Positions 17,433 to 23,471 of a DNA stretch of 64,000 nucleotides are shown here, piece by piece. How positions within the stretch are numbered: the first letter of the stretch is position 1; every line of letters starts with the position of its first letter. This DNA is from Prevotella sp. (GTDB taxonomy: Bacteria > Bacteroidota > Bacteroidia > Bacteroidales > Bacteroidaceae). The notes beneath the pieces are model-generated. The model saw only the letters and a program-made list of their open reading frames with translations. It had not been told where the DNA came from and did not search any database. The translations under genes and the position numbers were made by a program. The DNA lies in contig JAFUVB010000005.1 of the NCBI GenBank assembly GCA_017471245.1, positions 1 through 64,000 of the forward strand, written 5' to 3'.

Positions 17433-19619
17433 ATGAATAGACTACACTTGTTGAAACGACTGTGCATGGTGATGATGCTTGCCTTCATTGCTGTGCAGAT
17501 GCAGGCAAAACGGGGCTTCGCCATCGTGGTGGATCCCGAGAGTTATCAGGAGGCAAAGGCAGAAATCGATGCCTATGCACGTGCCATTGAGCAGATGAAC
17601 GGGTTGAAAGTGTTCATCGTTGAGGATCGTTGGGGCGTTCCCGACAGCATCCGTGCAGAGCTGATTCGCCTTCACCGCCAGAAAGAATCACCTATCGAGG
17701 GCGCGGTATTGGTGGGCGACATCCCCGTTGCCATGATTCGTGATGCGCAGCACCTGACGAGTGCGTTCAAGATGAATCAGGCGCAGCCGCGCAAAGATTC
17801 GTCAATACCGAGCGATCGCTACTACGATGATTTCGGCATGGTGTTCAACTATCTCGACAAAGACAGCGATGCACCTTATTTCTATTACACCCTGGCGGCA
17901 GAATCGCGCCAATACCTGCAGCCCGACATCTATTCCGGGCGCATTCGCCCCACTGATGCCGGCGGCGTATCGCGCTATGAGAAGCTGCGCCGCTACCTGC
18001 GCAAGGCCGTGGAGGCAAAGCGCTATCCGCGAGAGCTCCGCCAGATGTTCTTTTTTGGCGGTCATGGCTATATCTCAGAGTCTATTCAGGCGCGCATGGA
18101 CGAGAAAGCAGGGCTGTTTGAGCATTTCCCGTGGCTGAAAGGGCAGCAGAATGCCATAGAATATCTCGACCACAGCCAGCAGGAAGTGTCGAAATTCCCG
18201 TTGATGAACGAGTTGCAGCGACTGGATCTCGACTTTGCCATCCTGCATCATCACGGAGCACCCGACACGCAATATATGGACGGAGCGCCCAAAATCGCCA
18301 TGGCCGAGCGGGCAAAGGAGTTCATTCAGGACTATTGCCGCAGCTATCTGCGCCGTGCCGCGCGCCGCAAACAGGATGTTGACAGTGTGATGCGCGTGCT
18401 GGAAAAGCGTTTCGACATTCCTGCCTCGTGGATCAGCAATACTTTCGATGCAAAAATCGAAGAGCAAGACTCCATCACCGCAGCCAATAAAGACCTGGTG
18501 ATTGAAGACTTTGCGCGCTATGGCTACCAGCCCAACTGTCCTTTGGTGATCATCGATGCATGTTTCACGGGTTCGTTCCACCTCGACGACTGCATTGCCA
18601 ACGAGTATATCTTCAACGATGGAAATACCGTGGCGGTGGTTGCCAACTCAGTGAACGTGCTGCAGGACAAATGGAGCGACCGCTATATGGGGCTGCTCGG
18701 CATCGGTGCCATGGCTGGTTTCTTCCCGCAGTACAGCGGTTACTTGGAGTCGCAGGTGATGGGTGATCCCACGTTCTCGTTCACTCCCGCCGTCAAGACA
18801 GCCGATGTGAACGCGCTGTTGGCATCTCACAATGTCAAGGCATGGCGCAAGTATGTCACCGACAATGCCCTTCCCGACATGCAGTCGATGGCCATCGAGC
18901 AGTTGCATCAGGCTGGTGCCATCAGTTCTGATGAGCTGTTGCGCATCTTCCGCACCACAAACTCTCCTTTGGTAAGGCTGCAGTGCCTGCATTCCCTTTC
19001 AGAAAACCTCGGCGATTCTTTCATCGAGGCTCTGAAACTTGGTGTGAACGACAGCTACGAGCTTGTGCAGCGCTTCGCACTGAACTATGTGAGCAAGAGC
19101 GCAGACAGCCGTTTGCTGCCTGCATTGATCAGCAAAGTGATTGCAACGAACACGTCGCCGCGCTGTGCCTTTGCCGCAAAGAACGCGCTGGCAATGTATC
19201 CTGAGAAGGAACTCATGGAGGAGTTTGCCCGTCAGTTCGACCGCGATGAGGTGCGCTATGTGCAGAAAGCGCAGGCTCGCAGTCGCATTTCCCGATCAAT
19301 TCACCAGTCTGCCGCGACATGGGAGGAGAATCTGCGCGACATGACCAGTGAGCAGTCGACGCTGAAAGCGCGCAAGTCGGCAATCCGAAACACGCGCAAC
19401 TATTGCCCGCCATACGTGATTCAGAAGATGATGGAGTATGTTGCGGCATGCGATAATCCCGAAATTCAGGTGCTGATGCTTGAGTCTTTGGGCTGGCGCA
19501 ACCATTCTTGCTTAGCTCGCGAGATAGCCGACTTCGCCCAGAAAGTGAGCGGCGATGCCCGTTATGCGGCAAATGTGCGGCAAGAAGCACTGAAAACCTA
19601 TCACCGCGTGAAGCGATAG
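17433..19619 (+). CDS. Clan CD (gingipain/caspase-like) cysteine peptidase with helical-repeat tail
   Basis: A 728-residue protein with a signal peptide ending in MQA. A catalytic dyad typical of clan CD is visible: His about 274 in LHHHGAPD and Cys about 377 in IIDACFTGSFH, each preceded by a hydrophobic strand. The Rossmann-like region upstream (GAVLVGDIPVAMI, PSDRYYDDF) is as in C25 peptidases. Residues about 455-728 are helical and resemble HEAT repeats (LVRLQCLHSLSENLGD). There is no type IX C-terminal domain, so a periplasmic location is likely. The gene is the last in the TonB-receptor operon, suggesting it processes imported protein or the receptor complex. A GTG at 17409 is possible as start, but the ATG at 17433 fits the signal peptide better. 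Confidence 0.85.
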   Translation: MNRLHLLKRLCMVMMLAFIAVQMQAKRGFAIVVDPESYQEAKAEIDAYARAIEQMNGLKVFIVEDRWGVPDSIRAELIRLHRQKESPIEGAVLVGDIPVAMIRDAQHLTSAFKMNQAQPRKDSSIPSDRYYDDFGMVFNYLDKDSDAPYFYYTLAAESRQYLQPDIYSGRIRPTDAGGVSRYEKLRRYLRKAVEAKRYPRELRQMFFFGGHGYISESIQARMDEKAGLFEHFPWLKGQQNAIEYLDHSQQEVSKFPLMNELQRLDLDFAILHHHGAPDTQYMDGAPKIAMAERAKEFIQDYCRSYLRRAARRKQDVDSVMRVLEKRFDIPASWISNTFDAKIEEQDSITAANKDLVIEDFARYGYQPNCPLVIIDACFTGSFHLDDCIANEYIFNDGNTVAVVANSVNVLQDKWSDRYMGLLGIGAMAGFFPQYSGYLESQVMGDPTFSFTPAVKTADVNALLASHNVKAWRKYVTDNALPDMQSMAIEQLHQAGAISSDELLRIFRTTNSPLVRLQCLHSLSENLGDSFIEALKLGVNDSYELVQRFALNYVSKSADSRLLPALISKVIATNTSPRCAFAAKNALAMYPEKELMEEFARQFDRDEVRYVQKAQARSRISRSIHQSAATWEENLRDMTSEQSTLKARKSAIRNTRNYCPPYVIQKMMEYVAACDNPEIQVLMLESLGWRNHSCLAREIADFAQKVSGDARYAANVRQEALKTYHRVKR

Positions 19620-19650
19620 ACAACAAGAGTGCGTGTAAAAAAAGATACTA

Positions 19651-19733
19651 CAATGGATTTCACGGATTTCGCGGAGTATTAAGTTCCTGATTATCAGCAT
19701 GACTTAAATCCGTAAAATCCGTGAAATCCGTTG
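19651..19733. terminator. Long hairpin between convergent peptidase and tRNA genes
   Basis: The arms 19651-19674 and 19710-19733 are inverted repeats of 24 bp with a few mismatches, built from GGATTTCACGGATTT units with a 35-nt loop. It could stop transcription from both sides; there is no clear T-run. Confidence 0.6.
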
Positions 19734-19778
19734 TTTCTATAGGAATGCCTGTATTATGACTTACCTTCTTTTCCTTTG

Positions 19779-19852
19779 TGTCGACACTTGGATTCGGACC
19801 AAGGACCCCCACCATGTCAAGGTGATACTCTAACCAACTGAGCTATGCCGAC
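19779..19852 (-). tRNA. tRNA-Val (anticodon GAC)
   Basis: On the minus strand the acceptor arms GTCGGCA and TGTCGAC pair, the anticodon stem TCACC/GGTGG carries loop TTGACAT, and the T arm is CTTGG/CCAAG. The discriminator is A, and CCA is not encoded. It lies 23 nt downstream of tRNA-Leu and is probably in the same transcript. Confidence 0.93.
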
Positions 19853-19875
19853 CACTCTTTCTGACTTCTTTTTTG

Positions 19876-19957
19876 TGCGCCTGACAGGACTCGAACCTGC
19901 ACGTCGTGAAACACCAGATCCTAAGTCTGGCGCGTCTACCAATTCCGCCACAGGCGC
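19876..19957 (-). tRNA. tRNA-Leu (anticodon TAG)
   Basis: The acceptor is GCGCCTG/CAGGCGC, the anticodon stem CCAGA/TCTGG has loop CTTAGGA, there is a long variable arm as expected for a class II tRNA, and the T arm includes GGTTCGAGTCC. CCA is not encoded. Confidence 0.95.
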
Positions 19958-19988
19958 ATGCCGACGCATCGTTTTGGTAAATGCGGGT

Positions 19989-19997
19989 GCAAAGATA
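19989..19997 (-). promoter_or_regulatory. Promoter -7 element of the tRNA pair
   Basis: TATCTTTGC on the minus strand, about 32 bp upstream of the tRNA-Leu 5' end. Confidence 0.65.
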
Positions 19998-20081
19998 ATC
20001 ATTTTATTTCATTTAGCCATCATTTTTCTCCATTTTCTTGAAAGAATATGCAGCCAATGCCGTGAAATGAACATTTTCTCC

Positions 20082-20168
20082 CGATGGCTGGTGCCGTTGT
20101 TTCTCCGAGTGATGATGCAAAATCTCACGATGGCTGGTGCCGTTGTTTCTCCGCGGGATGATGCAAAA
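20082..20168. repeat. Direct repeat, about 41 bp, two copies
   Basis: 20082-20122 and 20128-20168 share GATGGCTGGTGCCGTTG and what follows up to ATGATGCAAAA, with a three-base difference. The second copy runs into the A-run of the neighbouring terminator. Confidence 0.85.
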
Positions 20169-20200
20169 AAGCGACTGCCTGTGATGGGCAGTCGCTCTTG
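20163..20200 (-). terminator. Intrinsic terminator of the small transcript
   Basis: A perfect stem of about 10 bp (AGCGACTGCC with GGCAGTCGCT) followed on the minus strand by six or more T. It lies about 50 nt after the stop of the 27-residue ORF. Confidence 0.85.
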
Positions 20201-20248
20201 TTATTACTATTCTGAAAACTTTTTCTTTCTTTGTTTAGTGTTTGGATA

Positions 20249-20332
20249 TTAGCGGTTTTCCACTGAATGATCCATCCACAGACCCGTTATTGCAAATACA
20301 GCAAACAGGGCGCATAATGTTGGAATGCTCAT
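20249..20332 (-). CDS. 27-residue putative membrane peptide
   Basis: MSIPTLCALFAVFAITGLWM is followed by DHSVENR: a single hydrophobic segment of about 18 residues with a short polar tail, typical of small inner-membrane proteins. An AGGAAAGG stretch lies 8-16 nt upstream of the ATG. It is the only candidate gene between a minus-strand promoter at 20614 and a minus-strand terminator at 20163, which supports it being expressed. It is not recognisable as a known small protein, and the transcript could instead be a regulatory RNA. Confidence 0.5.
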   Translation of the reverse strand: MSIPTLCALFAVFAITGLWMDHSVENR

Positions 20333-20613
20333 TTTTGTTACCCTTTCCTGTCTTTTTTAATATATTCAACTCTTATGTATAAACCACCCTCGCGGGCATT
20401 GTGTTATCCTTTGAATCCAATCTTTACTCTTTACCTCTTGCTGAATACCTATTTCCTGAACTATTCCTTATCAACTAAAAACCTATTGCATCCTTGCCAA
20501 CAATCATTTTTACCTTAATCTAACACCATATTGACGACTTTTTACCTAAAACTATTAACCCATAAAACTTAACAATCTATTGAAATAATTACGTCATAAA
20601 TGGTTTTGACAAT

Positions 20614-20622
20614 GCAAATTTA
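20614..20622 (-). promoter_or_regulatory. Promoter -7 element of the small transcript
   Basis: TAAATTTGC on the minus strand with TTGTTG about 20 bp upstream. It would give a leader of about 270 nt ahead of the 27-residue ORF. Confidence 0.55.
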
Positions 20623-20682
20623 ATACTGTTTTCGCACACAACAATGGTTTTGTGCCTCAAAATTCGTTGTTTTGGCGCAATT

Positions 20683-20698
20683 CTTGATATAAATCAAG
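20683..20698. promoter_or_regulatory. FNR/CRP-like palindromic operator
   Basis: TTGAT-ATAA-ATCAA within the 16-bp palindrome CTTGATATAAATCAAG. It is identical to the FNR consensus arms and centred about 80 bp upstream of the predicted start of the small transcript. Confidence 0.5.
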
Positions 20699-20720
20699 CG
20701 GCTGAAGCGTATGTATATGC

Positions 20721-20754
20721 AAAAAGGCTGCATTCAATCACAAATGCAGCCTTT
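20721..20754 (-). terminator. Intrinsic terminator after the FKBP gene
   Basis: A 12-bp perfect stem (20723-20734 with 20743-20754), an 8-nt loop and T5 on the minus strand, 24 nt after the stop codon. Confidence 0.85.
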
Positions 20755-20777
20755 ATTATTGTCTGAATCTGATTATG

Positions 20778-21464
20778 CTATTCGTCGATCCAAACGCCTG
20801 ATGGCTTTGCATCCCAAGTCGGGATGTAGGCGCCAGCGTGGTAGTAAGCCACTAACGTCATGTCGAATATCAGCACGGTGGAACCCCTGAAGAAGTAGCT
20901 CACGCCGTTCACCGTGGAGTTGGTATCGTCGGCTCCGTAGGCAAGCATGTATGGAATATATACGCGCCATCGATCTCCGATGTGCATATTCATCAAGGCT
21001 GTGGTCCATCCGTCGACCACTCTGCTGGTCAGAAACGTTGCCGGCTTGATGATTTCCGGCTGGTAGCTGCCAGAATAAGACTGGTCGAAGACATATCCTT
21101 CGGGATAATTGGCGGTGGGGATGTATCGCCCGCGATAATGAACCATCACAGAGTCGGTATACAAAGGGCATCCGCTGCCGGTGCCTTTTTCAAGCACTTG
21201 CACCACGATATGGTCGTCGGCATCCGTCGCCACATCATCATTGAGCGACCAGTTGCGCAGGATTTTCCATTCCTGGGAGCCGTTGGCAATGGCACTCTTT
21301 GCCTGGTTGTACACGTTGTTGAAATAGGTATCGTTGCGCTCTTTCCAGTTTTCATATTCGTCTTCAGTATCATCGCTCTCGCTGCAAGAAACGAGGCACG
21401 ATGCGAACATCACGAAAAGAAAAAGCGCAAGCCCCTTCGCCCTATCCATGAATGACATTTTCAT
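20778..21464 (-). CDS. FKBP-type peptidyl-prolyl isomerase lipoprotein
   Basis: A 228-residue lipoprotein (lipobox LVSC at residue 27). Residues about 100-210 carry the FKBP fold: SVMVHYRGRYI, VFDQSYSG, VVDGWTTALMNMHIGDRWRVYIPYMLAYG and a final strand LIFDMTLVAYY. It would catalyse proline isomerisation of exported proteins in the periplasm. It follows glyS by 38 nt in the same direction and ends at a strong terminator. Confidence 0.9.
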   Translation of the reverse strand: MKMSFMDRAKGLALFLFVMFASCLVSCSESDDTEDEYENWKERNDTYFNNVYNQAKSAIANGSQEWKILRNWSLNDDVATDADDHIVVQVLEKGTGSGCPLYTDSVMVHYRGRYIPTANYPEGYVFDQSYSGSYQPEIIKPATFLTSRVVDGWTTALMNMHIGDRWRVYIPYMLAYGADDTNSTVNGVSYFFRGSTVLIFDMTLVAYYHAGAYIPTWDAKPSGVWIDE

Positions 21465-21502
21465 TATCTCCGTTCTTTATTTATTCTCTATTGTGAATGC
21501 GC

Positions 21503-23044
21503 CTATTGCAGTTTTTTCAGCAGGCTGGCAATGCTCACCTTGTCTTCAATGATGCCGAGAAGCTGGTCGATGCTCACGCGCTCCTGCTCCATGGTGTCGC
21601 GGAAGCGTAGCGTCACGCAGTTGTCGTTCAGCGTATCATAGTCCACGGTCACGCAATAGGGCGTTCCGATGGCATCCTGACGGCGGTAGCGCTTGCCGAT
21701 AGTGTCTTTCTCGTCGTAAGTGCAATTGAAGTGGAACTTCAGGTTGTCGATGATCTCGCGTGCCTTCTCGGGCAGTCCGCCCTTCCTCACCAAGGGCAGC
21801 ACAGCCAGTTTCGTGGGTGCGAGAGCTGCCGGCAGCTTGAGCACCACGCGCGTTTCTCCGTTCTCCAACTGCTCCTCAGTGTAGGAATGACACATGATGG
21901 AGAGGAACATGCGGTCAACACCGATGGATGTCTCAATCACAAACGGGGTGTAGCTTTCGTTGGTTTGCGGGTCGAAATACTTGATGCTCTTTCCGCTATA
22001 CTTCTCATGCTGCGAGAGATCGAAGTTGGTTCGGCTGTGGATGCCCTCCACTTCCTTGAAACCGAATGGCATGTGGAACTCGATGTCGGTGGCTGCATTG
22101 GCATAGTGGGCGAGCTTCTCGTGGTCGTGGAAGCGATAGTTCTCAGCTCCGAAACCCAGTGCCTGATGCCATGCCATGCGGGTTTGCTTCCACTTGGGGA
22201 ACCACTCCAGCTCGGTGCCGGGCTTCACAAAGAACTGCATTTCCATCTGTTCGAACTCGCGCATGCGGAAGATAAACTGGCGCGCAACGATCTCATTGCG
22301 GAATGCCTTGCCTATCTGTGCGATGCCGAAAGGTATCTTCATGCGGCCTGTCTTCTGCACGTTCAAGTAGTTCACGAATATTCCCTGAGCCGTTTCCGGG
22401 CGCAGGTACACTTTCATGGAATTATCTGCTGAGGCTCCCATTTCTGTGGCGAACATCAGGTTGAACTGGCGAACATCCGTCCAGTTGCGCGTTCCGCTGA
22501 TGGGGCAGACGATCTCTTCGTCAAGGATGATCTGCTTCAGCTCGTCGAGATCCATCTTGTTCATCGCAGCAGCATAGCGCTCATGCAGGGCATCGCGCTT
22601 CTGCTGGTTTTCCAAAACGCGGGCGTTTGTCTCGCGGAACTTTTCCTCGTCGAATGCCTCGCCGAAGCGTTTCCTCGCCTTGTCTATCTCTTTCTGGATT
22701 TTCTCCTCATACTTTCCAATCTGGTCTTCTATCAGCACATCGGCGCGATAGCGCTTCTTCGAGTCGCGGTTGTCAATCAGCGGATCGTTGAAGGCGTCCA
22801 CGTGTCCGCTCGCCTTCCATATCGTGGGGTGCATGAAGATGGCAGAGTCGATGCCCACGATGTTCTCATGCAGCAGCACCATGCTCTTCCACCAATACTC
22901 TTTGATGTTGTTTTTCAACTCTACGCCATTCTGACCGTAATCGTAAACAGCTCCTAATCCATCATAGATTTCACTGCTGGGGAATACGAATCCATATTCT
23001 TTGCAGTGCGAAACAATCTTCTTAAAAACGTCTTCTTGTGCCAT
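21503..23044 (-). CDS. glyS: Glycine--tRNA ligase
   Basis: A 513-residue class II synthetase of the single-chain dimeric type. Class II motifs are visible as RPETAQGIFVNY (motif 2 neighbourhood), FRMREFEQMEMQFF and, near the end, ETSIGVDRMFLSIM (motif 3). The C-terminal anticodon-binding domain follows (LAPTKLAVLPLV). It charges tRNA-Gly. The start is supported by a -7 promoter element 30 bp upstream. Confidence 0.97.
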   Translation of the reverse strand: MAQEDVFKKIVSHCKEYGFVFPSSEIYDGLGAVYDYGQNGVELKNNIKEYWWKSMVLLHENIVGIDSAIFMHPTIWKASGHVDAFNDPLIDNRDSKKRYRADVLIEDQIGKYEEKIQKEIDKARKRFGEAFDEEKFRETNARVLENQQKRDALHERYAAAMNKMDLDELKQIILDEEIVCPISGTRNWTDVRQFNLMFATEMGASADNSMKVYLRPETAQGIFVNYLNVQKTGRMKIPFGIAQIGKAFRNEIVARQFIFRMREFEQMEMQFFVKPGTELEWFPKWKQTRMAWHQALGFGAENYRFHDHEKLAHYANAATDIEFHMPFGFKEVEGIHSRTNFDLSQHEKYSGKSIKYFDPQTNESYTPFVIETSIGVDRMFLSIMCHSYTEEQLENGETRVVLKLPAALAPTKLAVLPLVRKGGLPEKAREIIDNLKFHFNCTYDEKDTIGKRYRRQDAIGTPYCVTVDYDTLNDNCVTLRFRDTMEQERVSIDQLLGIIEDKVSIASLLKKLQ

Positions 23045-23074
23045 TGTTCTATTAATATTACGATAATATTGGGC

Positions 23075-23083
23075 GCAAAGTTA
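23075..23083 (-). promoter_or_regulatory. Promoter -7 element of glyS
   Basis: TAACTTTGC on the minus strand, 30 bp upstream of the glyS start. Confidence 0.65.
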
Positions 23084-23206
23084 CAACTTTTCGCGCATTT
23101 AAGGGCAACGTGAACGATAAAAAATCATAATTACCCGCAAATTCACCGCTGCTGGGCGAGGTCTCATACTGAATTCGGAATGGGAAAGTGCTGCTTTAGA
23201 GTTGCC

Positions 23207-23356
23207 AAAGTGCCGTTTTTGAACGCCGAGTGCGGCACTTTCGAGGCTCAAAATTGCAGCATTGCTTCAGCAAATTAAATTAATTTGCTGAGTAAATTAA
23301 GTTGAATTGAAAAGTAAATTAAATTAATTTGCGCGGTAAATTAATTTAATTTACTT
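23207..23356. repeat. Inverted repeats in the glyS-parC divergent region
   Basis: There are two hairpins. A 9-bp perfect one, AAAGTGCCG, at 23207-23215 and 23233-23241. A perfect 19-bp A/T-only one at 23312-23330 and 23338-23356 with spacer GCGCGGT. Between them is a near-palindrome made of AAATTAAATTAATTT. The stretch 23100-23430 holds no gene that I can see. Confidence 0.85.
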
Positions 23357-23431
23357 TTGGAATGTGCCGCTTTCGCAGCTCCATTCCACTTTTTTCACGC
23401 TTAAACTGTGAAGAGTTTCACTTTTTTTTTG

Positions 23432-23440
23432 TACTTTTGC
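23432..23440 (+). promoter_or_regulatory. Promoter -7 element of parC
   Basis: TACTTTTGC about 30 bp upstream of the parC start. Confidence 0.6.
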
Positions 23441-23471
23441 AAAGTTAAAAGAAAAATGAGCACCTAAATAT

